A stretch of DNA of 64,000 bases from Moringa oleifera (GCA_021397835.1 JAJFZO010000034.1:5458501-5522500); one strand, 5' to 3'. Shown: positions 1-11,638, counted from the stretch's first letter. Notes: generated by a model not told the origin, from the letters alone. Made by a program: numbers and translations.

Positions 1-1879
1 CTTATGCACTCTGAATCCACTATCATAAACACATAAAATCGTTTGTTCACTTTCACCAAGCACTTTTTTTTTTTTTTAATAATTGAAACATTGGATTTTA
101 AGAATTCTACTAAGGAACAAAATTCAACTCTATTCAGAATTTTAAATTTAAGGATTAAAATTAAACTCATAGAGAGATTTGTACTTTAAATCTGATTTAC
201 AAATTGAAATTTACGTATCATATACTAAACCATTCAGGTTTACTTTCACCCATCACTTTCACAAACATTTTTTTTTTATTTCACCATTTTTTCACATTCT
301 CAATGATGTTCGGTTCCTACATATTTTAATAGAATCGAATTGGTGTATTATATTCAATCATAACATATATATATATATATATATATAATAAGAATTAAAA
401 CTAGAATTCATAAGTAAGAAAATAGATTTATAGATGGAATTAATTATGAAGTATTTGCAAATAAGGAGGCCATTTTATAATGGTGCTTATAGTTGTCTTT
501 ATTAACCCTTGAACTAATGTATCGACTATGTGAGTTTTAATTCTTATTTGATAAGGATTTTCCAAACATTTTATCTTTGATTATATGTCTTCCTCATGCT
601 GTTGTTATTTTAGTCTCAATCTAGTACATATATCCTCGATGTGTTTATTTGTGGATCATGCCTCTGATGAACCCTAAAATTAGTCTTCATATATTGGGTA
701 AGCTGCCTTAAGTTCGTCTACTAGTGCAGACTCATAGGTTGGTTTTTTTTTTTTTTTAAGCATATGTTAAATCCTTTTGATCCAAATCCATATTTGAACA
801 CACTATCCTTTCAATAATAGTAACTTCATCATTCTCTCTCTACTAATTTCACATAAATCTACATTTTTTTTTTTACTTTTTTCCATCTAATACCCATGGA
901 AATATAATTTAGATTCGATATTTCAAAGCTCTTCAAATCATTTCATCACAACCATTTTGCTGCCTACACCTTTCTAGTATAAGTATGAACCAAATTACTC
1001 TCAGCACTGAATCCTTCTTACAACACATATGAGTCAATCTTTTATACCATTGCTTGGATGAATACTTAGCCTACATAAAAATCTTTTAGGCAAGCAAATC
1101 ACAAAGCCTTCAAATTGTTTCGTGTAAATACTTCTCCCATCTTTAGTCTATGTAAGAATGCTTAGCCTCCGTAAGGACCCGTGGAGACTATGTTTAAACT
1201 TTTCTCCGTGGGTCTTTGAACACCCATGGAAAAAAGTTTTAGCGGAAGCCCAAGTGACTTGCACTATAGTTTTTTTTTCATAAACCATGAGTTACTCGTA
1301 GAGAAAAGAAGAGGAACCCTAATCCTTATGGTTCTCCCTTCTTTTTTATTGGGGTGACACGTGATTTTCACTATCATAATTTTTATCATAGATTTTTATA
1401 GTCTGTGAAAAAAAAAGAATTTTAATTCCTCAAGTTTTTTTCTCTATTTTTTCTTTTTTATTGTTTTTTTAAGCATCGAGAGTTTTATATGTATATCACC
1501 GTTAATTTCTATTAGAGTAGCTTATTTTACTTTCATTATCGATGGTATTAAGCTTTCACATCTTAAATATTTTGAGTGAATTTTTTGAAAAAATAAATAT
1601 CTATATTACGTATATATTATCTTTTTTGTTTAAAAATTTTAATATTTTTATAGTTTTTATTTATATATACTATAGATTTATTTGAGTGATGTTATTTTTG
1701 TTTATATTTTAGTTAGGTACTTGATTACTTATTTTTAATTATATTTTGTTAAAATTTTGAATGATATAATTGTGGAGTTTTTAAAAATATTTTAGAAGAA
1801 AATAAACTTTACTAATTAGTCTTAATTAGAGAATAAACTTTAAGGTATGTATGACATTTTTTCATATTTATTTATTGTA

Positions 1880-2760
1880 TTTTTTATTACACATTAGTTT
1901 TGTATTTATATAATTCTAAATCTAAATTAAATAATTAGATATGTTTTTAGAGATAAATTTAAATTAATTTTGTACTTGTATAACTTAATTTACATTAAAA
2001 TTAAATAATTAATCAATTAGTTAATTAGATTTTGAGATAGATTTTAGATTTAAATTTAAATAAGAGTAAAGTACTTGTTTTAATATATTAAAAAATTAAT
2101 ATTATGTTTGTATATTTTTATGTTTTTATTATATTAGTGGATAATTATATAATTAAATTATTAGATCATTAGGTAATTTAATAATTATACAATTAGATAG
2201 ATTATATTAGATTAGATTTAAACTAGATAAATAGATAATTATATAATTAGATTATTAAATCATTAGGTAATGAAATAATTATAAACTAGATTATCAAATT
2301 ATTAGATAATTAAATATTTAGATTAATTTAGATTTGGATTAGATAAGTGGATAATTATAGAATTAAATTATTATAATTAGATAGATAAATTTATATTTAG
2401 ATTTAAATTAGATAAACGTACTTGTTTTTAATCTAAATGATATTTAAATTAATATTATACTTATTTTATTTTATATTAAAATTAGATAATTAGATATTAA
2501 AATGGATAGATTTTAGATTTAGATTTAAATGAGATTAAAGTACTTGATTTTAATTTTTAATATATTTAATTAATTAATAATATATTTATGCGATTTTAGA
2601 TTTATATTAGATAAGTAAATAATTATATAATTAAATTAGGTAAATAAAATAATTAGATAAATTAATTTAGATTTAAATTTAAATTACATAAATGTACTTG
2701 TTTTTAATGTAATATAGATAATATTAAATTTAAAGTAAAAATTAAATTTAAATAAATGTA
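1880..2760. repeat. Diverged AT-rich repeat block
   Basis: The block reuses short phrases such as 'aattatataattaaatta', 'attagatcattaggtaa' and 'gtacttgtttttaat'. The last recurs near 2066, 2416, 2542 and 2694, mostly in the same order, which suggests an old tandem array that has drifted. It has no coding potential. The unit length is not regular enough to state. Confidence 0.45.
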
Positions 2761-3870
2761 ATGTTTTGTTTTGGTTGTGCAATGTTAAGTGAGGCATTAT
2801 GATGGTCAATGTAGATTTCATGTTTATAATTTAATTTTATGTGTATTGATTAGAATAAATGGTTAGTGTATAATAGTAATACTTTGAAATGACATAATGA
2901 CATTTTTAACTTTAGACACCAATCAAGAAAAATAAATGAAAATTTTATTATAATCTACATGTATCACATGTGTATTGAAATAAATTCTTCATTTATAATT
3001 TTTGAGTTGTTCTGTTTGAACAATTTTAAATGTGATATTTATGTGTAACACATAGTGCATAAATTATTACTTATTTTATTACAAAACTTTTGTTGCTAAG
3101 GTATGTGTACATAAAATTGTATGTAGCATTCAATTTACTTTTTGGACAACATATAATATTTGAAATTATGTTATATAGTGTCTGCATCAACCTTTCAATC
3201 ATGAGTATGGATACTATGTTGTGAGGTTTATGAAAGACATTATCAAGTGACATAATGTTGATCTTCCTTACTCAAAAAGGTAAATTGTTAAATAATTATT
3301 TAATCTAAATGAATGTAATATTATTATAAATTTTAATTATACTAACTTTTTTTAATTTTATATATATGCCTTATGGATATTGATATCTACACTCAACTTG
3401 AGTTTGATGATGTTAAACAGGATCATGTCAGAGCTTAGATAAAAAGGTAGAACTTAAACTTAAAATTTTGTAAAGACATTATAGAGTTTAAGGATTGTAT
3501 AATTTGTATTTCAACTTGCATTGCAAAAATAGTTTCAATTTATAAATTAATTTTTTTTCATATATTGAATAAGTGTGTGAATATTTCTTTGAATGGAAAT
3601 TGTGATTCATTATGGCATAAAAAAAGTGTTACATTGAAGTATTTTATGATGAGAGAAATGATGGTAAAAAATTATTAGAGTATTAGTTTATTTATTATAT
3701 TATTAGAGGGATAATGCATTGCATTTTTGAAATTATTTGAGGGTTGTACATTAGTTTATAAAATTGTTGGAGTATTTGTGCATCAAGTTGTTTGTGAAAA
3801 TATTAGTGTTAGTTTGTTAATGAAATTATTAATGCGTTATTTTGTTAATAGTATAGTAATAGAATTAAAG

Positions 3871-4054
3871 TAGTTTGTTGATACATATATGTATATATGT
3901 ATGTATCTATATATGTGTGTATGTGTGTGTGTTTATTAGTGTTTTGAAGAAAGAATTAATGCTTATGCATATTTTAATATGATGATTAATTTATTGCTTT
4001 TTGTATATGTTAGTGTGTTAATAGAATAGATATGTTTATTGTGTTAATTTGTCG

Positions 4055-4086
<32 letters not shown>

Positions 4087-4214
4087 TGGTGTTTCAGTGT
4101 ATTGAAAAAAGAATTAATATTTATGTATATGTTATTGTGATGATTAATTTATGTCTGTATTGGCAAGTTAACGAAATAGATAAGTTTATTGTGTTAGTTT
4201 GTTGATATATATAC

Positions 4215-4258
<44 letters not shown>

Positions 4259-4280
4259 TGGTGTTTTAATGTATTAGAGA
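3871..4280. repeat. Three-copy tandem repeat with embedded TG microsatellites
   Basis: The unit begins 'tagtttgttgatat' at 3871, 4045 and 4195 (periods 174 and 150; the third copy is partial). Each unit carries an AT run that passes into a TG run, followed by a 'ttggtgtttcagtgtattga'-like tail. The TG tracts are at about 4066-4087 and 4228-4255. Copy-length differences come mostly from the microsatellite. Confidence 0.7.
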
Positions 4281-5068
4281 AATAAATAACATATTATGTA
4301 CATGTTGATTTCTTTTCCTCTAAGTGTCTGTTGACGACTCTTTCTCTTCCTCTGAGCATTTTTTAATAATTTTTTCTCTATTTTCATTTATAGAGATGTG
4401 ATTGTGATCTCTGTTATAATTATTACAAAATACCCCTTGGTGTAAAGAATCTACAATTATTTAATTTTTTTTATTTAAAGAGCCTACAATTGTTTTACTT
4501 TATTGTTTTTACATATTTTTTCATGCCTTTTCTGCCTTAGTAGCTATTTGAAATGCCCATACATGCCATAATATGTGCGCATTTATCATGCCATCATCAA
4601 AAAAAATTTTTATCGCAATTTTACTTCCTCATAAACCAACATATATGATCAATAATTGGGATAATAACATGCACAAATGGATTAAACTTTGCCATAAAAA
4701 AATAAATATTAAGTTGTAAAGATATATGTTATAGTTAATTAGAATAAGAAAATTTTTATTTCAATCTCATAATTGGTACAAAGATGAGATTGATATGCAT
4801 CTCATATCCATTTTTATCTTATTAAAATGGTTAATTTTGATCTTAATGAGATTAAAATTATTTATTAAAATAACAAATTAAATTAAATTATAAAATTAAA
4901 AGTAAGAATTTGATTGAAGACATAGAGTAAAATTTAGAAACGAGGTATCTCAATCATGAGAAATGTGGTAAAGTATGTGGAGCAAAAGGTAATTAGTTCA
5001 TGAAAGAGCGCAATAGAAACGTGGTGGGCCTATAACCCATAAGTCTTTGGTTAAGTTTGCAAGTTTAG

Positions 5069-5830
5069 TTGGTCGCGATGAACGAAATAAGAGAAAGGCC
5101 AACCTATTTAGAGGATTTCGTGGGCGCTCCTCAAAGTGATGATGCTACGAGCCTTGCTGTTCAAGTTGAACAGCATATCGAGCAGTTGAAGGTGGCCCAA
5201 AATGTTTTAGTTGAAATACGAAGGGATTTGGATGTTTGCTTTACATCTATCATGGAAAATCTCGTATCTTCGACAGACTAGGTAAGAAAAGGGGATAAAG
5301 ATTTAAGGGATGAGCTCGTGTTACTAAAGAAGAATGTTATGAACCTCTTAAGACAAGGGGAAGATGGCTCATCCAAAATAAAATTCCCCAAGCCAAAGTC
5401 TTTCAATGGCAATGGAAACTTTGAAGAGTTCAAGAATTTTCTATAGGACATTGAGTAATACTTCAAATCTGTCGCATCCCAAAGGAAAAGCGAGTGACAA
5501 TCACCAGCATGTATTTGCAAAAGAATTCAAAACTCTGATGGCAAACTCGAATGAAAGACAATGCTAGTGTAAGGAGGCCAAAGATTAAAACGTGGGATAT
5601 GTTGAAAAAAGAATTGAAGGATCAAGTCAACCAGGGACTTATGGGTTATGGCATCCCATTGCTTTTGAGAGTCAAAAGTTAAAAAATGCGAAGCAGAGAT
5701 ATTCGGTTCATGAAAAAGAGATGGTTACTGTGGTGCATTGCTTTGATGTATGGAAGCATTATTTACTAGGTACGAAGTTTACAGTGATGACGGATAATAC
5801 CAAATTGTCACACGATTTTGGTCTACGATA
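5069..5830 (+). pseudogene. Ty3-type retrotransposon remnant: gag joined to RNase H
   Basis: The first part (about 5069-5633) translates as a plant Ty3/gypsy Gag N-terminal region: an acidic start, a coiled-coil-like stretch rich in Val, Glu and Leu, then 'KIKFPKPKSFNGNGNFEEF' and 'KTWDMLKKELKDQ', which are typical of chromovirus Gag. It has a stop at 5279 and more stops and frame changes after about 5440. At about 5634 it passes straight into RNase H sequence ('PIAFESQKL', 'YSVHEKEM', 'HYLLGTKFTVMTDN') in another frame. Protease, reverse transcriptase and the rest of Gag are missing, so an internal deletion joined the two parts. The RNase H is cut off at about 5830. The element is dead. Confidence 0.8.
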
Positions 5831-6620
5831 GACTTCTCACCGAGTGATGGCACGAGTGACAACCAACTCGTCAGCCAATCCTCTATGAATGCACTCAATA
5901 TCAAGTGAGCTTAAACTAGAAGCTTACACACGCGCACGCAAGAGAGAGTAATAGAAATACATGAATGTTTACAGGAACTAATCCCAACCTTTTTCATTTA
6001 TGAATAAGAAAAACACACTCTAAACGTGACAGGACATCACACTACCTTTGATAACTTTACTCGCAGAATTATATAGGCTACAATATTTAGCGTTGACACC
6101 CATAACTGCCCTATGTTAATGTGGTTTCGTTCCCACTAAACTAGCTAACCATGCAGCTTTGGCTTCAGCTCTTCACGACAAGTATCCTATTCTTCATAAC
6201 TACCTTCAACTAGTGGTAATCGCTGGTAACCGCTGCCAAATGCTACCAATCGCATGGGTTAAGCTAACCAAGTGCACCCCAAGTGTCTCGTGCTCTAGTG
6301 CATGCTCGACTTGGTGCCAATGCGAGCCCATGTCTGTTATTTGCGGGCGTTTTATAAGTCTGCTTGCCAAGTGTTTTACACTATATTCGATCCCCACTGG
6401 CCATCTCTTATTACCCATGCGTTAAGGACTCATCCGACACCCATGACGAGTGGACTACTCCCTTGACATCTTTAATTAAGTGCCAACACCTACTCGTGAT
6501 GCTACCCATGGCATCACTTAGGTTAGGGCCCCGATGAGCATCCATGCCTTCACCATGCCGTTATGCCACCTAAAAGTGAGTGGTTTACAAACCACTCCAA
6601 CTAAAAAAGTTTAATGTCCT
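5831..6620. other. Spacer between two Ty3 remnants, possibly LTR-derived
   Basis: The sequence is less AT-rich than its surroundings and lies just beyond the chromodomain end of the - strand element, where a 3' LTR would be expected. It contains an inverted repeat 'gtggtttacaaaccac' near 6580-6600 and several 'cccatg' phrases. I could not find a matching second LTR or a convincing polypurine tract, so the LTR identity is only positional inference. Confidence 0.35.
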
Positions 6621-6639
6621 TATCGAAACACCTTCTAGA

Positions 6640-6830
6640 TAAGCTTTCATCTTATTTTCAAACTGCCACAAGGTCACTACCTTTTTCACGTAGCATCAGC
6701 TACTTCTTCGTCATGCCATCGTATCAAGTATTCTGTTCGTCTATTCTTTTTGCTCGGCCTAAGCATCCTATGATCAAGGATATTAACGAGATCCTTGTTA
6801 AAGTGCTTTCAGACCATTGGGGGAGCTCTT
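6640..6830 (-). pseudogene. Chromodomain end of integrase (decayed)
   Basis: The minus-strand translation shows the end of a chromodomain: a stretch like 'RTEYLVRWHDEEVADATW' (with one frame or stop interruption) followed by 'DLWQFENK'. The W-x(n)-ATWE/K-x-x-x-DLWQF pattern is the known signature of chromodomains fused to Ty3 integrases in plants. It places the element among the chromoviruses. Confidence 0.7.
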
Positions 6831-7269
6831 TTTGTTTTCATCTGATCTGCATTAGTATTTTCATGATATTTCTTTAAGAAACTAACATGAAATGTTAGAT
6901 GTATCTTAAATTGTTTGGGCAGCCACAATCTATAAGTCACGTTGCCTACTTTCCTAACAACTTCAAACGAACTATCACACTTTTATATGAGCCTTTTATG
7001 ATATCTCTTATTTGTGACCTTTTATCAGATTTGTAGGGTTAGCTTCAGCATTACTCTATCCCCCATATGGAACTTTAAGTCCCTTCTCTTTTCATCAGCA
7101 TGCTTTTTCATTCGTTTGGCTGCCTTATCCAAATTATCGCGGGCTTGCTCCACTACCTCTATTTTATCCCAAGCAAATCGATAAGCAAATGGACAAGACC
7201 CTTACAATTTTTGTTTCACAATCTCATGCAGAATAAAGGGCTATCTTCCAAGAACTACCTTCGCTGGGC

Positions 7270-7960
7270 TCATCCCCATAGCTGAGGAATGATGGACATT
7301 GTAGCAAAACTTAGCAACGTCCAATAAGTCAAAGTAATTTCTTTGGCTGACAGTGACATAGTGTCTCAAGTATTCCTGCAATAATTGATTCACTCGCTCA
7401 ATTTTGGCCATCTGGTTGGAAATGGTTAACAGTAGAGAACTTTGATTCTGAAAAAATTAGTTCAAAACTAACCAATAAACTGTGAGTCTCTATCACTGAT
7501 TATATCTTTAGGTAACCCGAAATACTTTATCATATTTCTCATGATTAGCTTGACCGCAAGCTCTATTAGATAAGCCTATGGTGCAACAATGAAAATAGCA
7601 TAATAAGAAAAATGATCAACCACTGCAAGGATTGTTCTCATATCTTTCTCCTCTGAAAAGCAGATAATGAAGTCCGTGGAGATGAATTACCATGGCTTTT
7701 CTAGAATAACCAAGGGCTGCAACAATCTTACCTCTTTCTTTCTTTTGATCTTGTTTTGTTGGCATATGAGACAAGTCTTAACATAGGACTCGATATCCTC
7801 TTCCATTTTTGGTCAAAAATATGACTTTTCCAACAAAGCCATCATTCTTCCCACTCTTGGGTGACCAGCCCATTAAGGGTCATGGGCAGCCTATTGCCCT
7901 TGGCATACAATAGGTCATCTTCTAGCCAATACTTCATACCAAGCCCTCTAAAACTTGTTA
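7270..7960 (-). pseudogene. Integrase (decayed)
   Basis: The minus strand shows the integrase zinc-binding end ('YVKTCLICQQNK', near 7750-7785) followed by core phrases such as 'ISTDFI' (first catalytic Asp region), 'AVVDHFSYYA' and 'KYFGLPKDIISDRDSQF' (second catalytic Asp region). Stops occur between these blocks. The function would have been insertion of the element's cDNA; this copy cannot be translated whole. Confidence 0.75.
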
Positions 7961-8089
7961 CTTAAGCTTCACATAGCTTAAGTCTAAGTGAGATTGTTCT
8001 TTGACTCGATTACAAAATGTTGTCTACACGGAAGACAACGCTGCAACATAGGTTTTAATTTCTTTTCTGCTTAAATATTTGCCACCTAA

Positions 8090-8557
8090 TTCTGCCTACC
8101 AGGTTTGTGTAGCCACATAAAATCAAACTCGGCAAAGAATTCTTACCAACATGCTTACTTAGGAGTTAACTTCTTTTAGGTTTTGAAGTAAGTGTTTGCC
8201 ATATTATTCGTCATCAATGTAAACTTCATACTAAGCAAGTAGTGCCTCCATACATCCAAGCAATGTACCATATCAACCAACTCTTTTTCATGAACCAAAT
8301 ACCTCTACTCTGTATCTTTTAACTTTTGACTCTCGAAAGTAATGAGCTACCCCTTTTGCACCAAGACCCCTCCAGTGTTCCTAGCTGAAGCATCAATTTG
8401 CACTTCAAAAGGTTTCTCAAAATCTAATAAAGGCCAAATTGCGCTTCAAAGACACTGTTGTCTTTAGCTTCTTAAAAGCATCCTGACAAGCATCCATCTA
8501 GCACTGAGCTTGCTCTTTCTTAAGCAAATCCGTTAAAGGGTTCACTTTCTTTTTGTA
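8090..8557 (-). pseudogene. RNase H region of pol (decayed)
   Basis: The minus-strand translation continues from the reverse transcriptase with 'KKVNPLTDLLKK', 'FEVQIDASARNTGGVL', 'ITFESQKLKDTE', 'YLVHEKEL' and 'WRHYLLSMKFTLMTNN', all RNase H landmarks of Ty3 elements. Several stops break it. It resembles, but is not identical to, the RNase H at 5634-5830 on the other strand. Confidence 0.75.
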
Positions 8558-9043
8558 TCATTTGATGAATTTCTGATAGTAGTTAGTCAACCCAAGGAAT
8601 GATCGTAAATCAAAGATCTTCCTTGGTGTTTGCCAATCTACAATAGTCTGCACCCAATGCCCCAAAAAATACACTTCTTGTAAATAAAATTCACATTTTT
8701 CATTTTTCACATAGTGCTTGTATTTTCTCAACTTAAAAAATATAGCTCTTAAGTGATTCATGTGTTCAGCCAGTGATTCACTATACACTACAATGTCATC
8801 CAAATAGACAACCATAAATTTATCTAAAAACTCATATAGCACATCATTCATCAGATTACAAAATATGATAGGAGCATTAGTTAAGCCAAAAGGCATCATA
8901 ATGAATTCATATGACCTGTACCTGATCACACATGTTGTCTTTGGTTCATCCCTACCTTGATCCTTACTTATCAGTACTAGATCACAAGTCCAACTTTGTG
9001 AAATAAGATGCCTTAGATAACCTATCAAACAAGTTAGCCACAT
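8558..9043 (-). pseudogene. Reverse transcriptase core (Ty3 type), partial
   Basis: An open stretch of 161 codons contains 'YEFIMMPFGLTNAP' and the catalytic 'YLDDIVVYS', so the YxDD aspartates are still present. It ends with 'SFLGLTNYYQKFIK', the usual end of the Ty3 RT thumb region. The N-terminal RT part lies upstream (9168-9425) in a different segment, separated by frameshifts and stops. The open stretch is a surviving fragment, not a gene. Confidence 0.85.
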
Positions 9044-9167
9044 TCGGGATAGGACACTTATTCTTCATTGTCACTTTGTTCAGAGCTTGGTAGTCCACAC
9101 ACATCTTTAAGGACTCATCTTGTTTCTTTTAAGATGATATTAGTGCACCATATGGAGCTTTTGAAAG

Positions 9168-9425
9168 CTAAATGAGAGTAGCTTGCAACATCTCATCAAG
9201 TTGTTTCCTCGACTCAACCAATTCCAGTGGAGACATTCTGTAAAGAGCTTTAGCCGGTGGCTTAGCTCTTAGTTCTAGCTCGATTTCATGATCAATTGCC
9301 TTCATTGGTGGCAATTCTTTCGATAACTCAGAAGGCATGATGTTTAAGAATTCGTCCAAGACTCTCACCACCATATTAGGTACTTCAACCTGCTGATTAG
9401 GTTTGATCTTAATCAAAGTAGCCAC
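9168..9425 (-). pseudogene. Protease-RT linker and RT N-terminus, partial
   Basis: The open fragment contains 'LDEFLNIMPSELSKELPP' and 'AIDHEIEL', then 'YRMSPLELVESRKQLDEML'. This is the conserved entry to reverse transcriptase in plant Ty3 elements. It continues toward the RT core at 9043 after a break. Confidence 0.75.
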
Positions 9426-9513
9426 ATATGCTTGATCACCCTATTTTATTTCACTTTGGCAAATTGTAATTCAATTCCTTTATCTCTCGCTTGCTGACCT
9501 TTCTCCATGGTAG

Positions 9514-9861
9514 CTATAAAGCATGAGCTTCCCTCATCACTAATAAGCATCCCTCGAAGGTGTATATCACCAACACCTTAGCCAAGGCCAGAAACTCAAT
9601 CCCTATTATCAAGTCGAAATCATCGAAGGGTACTACGGTTAGGTTGCACTGCCCCAACCATTTATTCACCTTCAAGTTGCACACTGTCGAGCCTAAGATA
9701 AGCTTTGCCTCTGAATTTACTGCCTTCAACTTGGTGAAATTTTTCACAGCGGTCAGACCTAACAAACCAATTACACGTTGTGCCATAAAGTTACCGGTAA
9801 CACCTATGTCTACCATTGCTTGCATAATCTTTCCATTGACTTGCGCCACCACGTACATCAA
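9514..9861 (-). pseudogene. Retropepsin-like aspartic protease, partial
   Basis: An open stretch of 115 codons has the retropepsin layout: 'GKIMQAMVDIGVTGNFM' near the start, where the active-site D-[ST]-G has become D-I-G, then 'FDLIIGIEFLA', corresponding to the conserved IxGMxFL segment. The changed active-site residue suggests the enzyme is inactive. It would have processed the element's polyprotein. Confidence 0.75.
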
Positions 9862-9869
9862 GCCTTTAT

Positions 9870-10085
9870 ATTAAACTTGACTGCCCATGATAATTGCATT
9901 CAATAATTTGAAAAGGTTCACTTGAAAAGGCCCTTCATTCAAGTTCTCATTCTCCTTTATGAAAGCACTTAATTTCTCCTGCTTTATGCACTCTCTAACC
10001 AAGTGTGATCCACCACATATGAAGCATCCACCATCGTTTTTCTTTTTTCCACCTTGTGAATTAGACGCATTAACATAAACACTAA
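9870..10085 (-). pseudogene. Gag C-terminus with zinc knuckle
   Basis: The minus strand (about 9991-10,029) encodes 'CFICGGSHLVREC', a C-x2-C-x3-H-x4-C knuckle of the kind seen in plant chromovirus Gag, followed by a short linker leading to the protease. The reading frame meets a stop near 9872. Upstream gag is lost where the AT-rich repeat begins. Confidence 0.7.
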
Positions 10086-10089
10086 GCTT

Positions 10090-10520
10090 TACTTTATTTT
10101 TTCAATCAAATTTTATCTTTTAAAATGTATTCAAATAAATTATAATATATCAAATCTATCAAAAAATTTAAAAATTAAAAATATTCAAATTAAAAAATTT
10201 TTACAATAAATGCTAACTTAAAATCTTCATAGATGTAAAAGAATATTCAAAATACTATCATAAAAAAATTAAATTTTTTTAATGTTAAAAATATTTTTTA
10301 AAAAAAATTATACTATAAAAAACTTTAAAAATTATAAAAATAATTTTTCAATAAAAATAAAATAAAATATAAAATTAATTTAATTAATTTTTTATATGTT
10401 TCAATATCAAAATACTATTTTATTTTTACAATCATTTTTATTAACATCTAATTTTAATAAAATTAACAAATCAAAATTTTTTTAAAAATCAAATTTAAAT
10501 TTATTTTTTAAAAAAAGAGT
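10090..10520. repeat. AT-rich dispersed repeat, copy 1
   Basis: This copy shares a run of ordered phrases with 15,635-16,024: 'ttcaatcaaat', 'aaaatattcaaatta', 'ttttacaataaat', 'cttcatagatgtaa', 'actatcataa' and 'aaaattaa(c/t)aaatca'. Both lie in the same orientation. It abuts the broken gag end of the chromovirus. It has no coding content. I could not define terminal repeats. Confidence 0.5.
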
Positions 10521-11080
10521 ATAAATTTAAAATTTAAATTAATCTTTACTTTAAAATTAATTTCACATGATAAAATTAATAAATTTATTTTACATTAATA
10601 TAAATATATTTAAAAAATTAATTTAAAAATCATATATTAATGAATTAATTAATTTTAATATAATCTAAATTTATAATAAACATTTCATTGTACCACTTCA
10701 CTCTACTTTTTCAACAATTTCAAATAAAAAGATATTAATATTATTAAATAAATATTTATAATTAATATTTAATTATTATTTGTAATCTACACATGTAATA
10801 AACATTTCATTATATTACTTTATTTTAATTTTCAAATTATTTCAAATAAAACATTATTTTAAATTAATTTTACTTTATGAAATATATTAAAATTATTAAT
10901 TAAAAATATTCATAATTAATGTTTAATTATACTCATATTTACAAATTTTATTCTATAGTGATACCCTTTTAAGTCGAAAGAAAATTTCAATGCGATATTT
11001 AGACAACTCCATTGGCTATTTTTAAGTACACCTGAAAGTCTTTAAAAGCACACAATTGAAAGCCTAGAATTAACACTTTT
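10521..11080. other. AT-rich spacer, nothing recognised
   Basis: The sequence is almost all A and T, with repeated 'aataaacatttcatt' phrases (near 10,677 and 10,798) indicating another diverged short duplication. I see no gene. Confidence 0.5.
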
Positions 11081-11099
11081 ATATCAAATGAATTGTAAT

Positions 11100-11340
11100 T
11101 GTGAGATTAAGGACAGGAAGGACCGATCCACAAATTTGACAAGAGATGTAACTAGCAATATTTGTGGTGTTTCCGGGATCAAATGGCATAGAGAGGACCA
11201 ATGATCAGGATAGCCACATGAGTTAGATGTGGCGTCCGAGCCATTATACCAAGAGGAACTGATGATATCCCCTAGAATTGGTAATGGACGCAATACCATA
11301 AACAAAGACACAGAACTAATCATATTTCTGCAGGTACTGG
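11100..11340 (-). other. Structured non-coding stretch downstream of the snoRNAs
   Basis: Two clear inverted repeats occur here. One is a perfect 7-bp stem, GCCACAT/ATGTGGC, with a 7-nt loop near 11,213-11,234. On the minus strand it lies above an internal loop and a lower stem containing AATG/CATT, a layout like an H/ACA pocket. The other is an 8-bp stem, CCACAAAT/ATTTGTGG, near 11,128-11,168. A possible H box (ACACCA) lies between them. I cannot identify a target or a full H-box/ACA arrangement, so an H/ACA snoRNA is only a possibility. Confidence 0.25.
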
Positions 11341-11345
11341 GACTA

Positions 11346-11458
11346 AATGCTCAGTGGAAGGAGAAGTCGTTAGTAATAAGAGAGCTCACGGCAAGTCCTC
11401 AACAGGTCTTGTCCACTGCCCTTCGGCACTTTCAAGTGCTTTATCTCATCATAGCATT
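11346..11458 (-). ncRNA. Box C/D snoRNA, predicted 18S rRNA guide
   Basis: On the minus strand, box C is ATGATGA (11,446-11,452) and box D is CTGA (11,351-11,354), closed by a perfect 5-bp stem AATGC/GCATT (11,454-11,458 with 11,346-11,350). The 15 nt before box D (11,356-11,370) are complementary to GGAAGGAGAAGTCGT, which I recall as a conserved segment near the 3' end of plant 18S rRNA. By the box D + 5 rule the target is the second A of GGAA. A weaker 9-nt match to 18S AACAGGTCT (11,401-11,409) precedes a poor D'-like TTGA. A small hairpin GCACTT/AAGTGC follows box C. The RNA is long for the class (113 nt). It would guide 2'-O-methylation in the nucleolus. Confidence 0.8.
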
Positions 11459-11638
11459 CGAATCCCTCCCACCACTCACTATTATCATTAAAAAAAATAA
11501 ATTAAATTAACACCACAAACATAAAGAGACACTTTTTAAGCTACCCATCAAAGTATTTATGGAATAAAAGGAAGCAAATTCAAAGGCATTATCAAGTCTA
11601 GAAGAAAAAGAGGTTCAGCATTCATCAGGGGAAATGGT

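Larger units (their letters stand above)
1..4990. other. AT-rich intergenic DNA, no gene seen
   Basis: No reading frame here has a recognisable domain, and the short open frames are low-complexity translations. The stretch holds homopolymer T runs, an (AT)n run near 365-387, and the repeats listed separately below. I see no RNA gene in it. Confidence 0.6.
6620..10085 (-). mobile_element. Ty3/gypsy chromovirus remnant (gag end to chromodomain)
   Basis: Read on the minus strand, the order is Gag zinc knuckle, protease, reverse transcriptase, RNase H, integrase and chromodomain, which is the order of a plant chromovirus pol region. Every part carries stops or frameshifts. The gag side ends abruptly at about 10,085 against an AT-rich dispersed repeat, so most of gag and the 5' LTR are missing. 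It faces the opposite way to the gag/RNase H remnant next to it and has its own RNase H, so it is a second element rather than the rest of that one. Confidence 0.85.

Noticed and set aside
3868..4260. CRISPR-like array
   Set aside because: The repeats are long units containing microsatellites in plant-type nuclear DNA, not short direct repeats with unique spacers.
9560..9874. 104-codon plus-strand frame
   Set aside because: It is the antisense shadow of the retrotransposon protease.
11446..11475. tRNA T-loop-like 'attcgaatccctcccacc' on the + strand
   Set aside because: There is no A box or cloverleaf upstream; the start of the match is box C and the stem of the minus-strand snoRNA.
11229..11510. 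Open frames on both strands over the downstream snoRNA
   Set aside because: They overlap the 11,346-11,458 snoRNA and its structured neighbour and show no domain.
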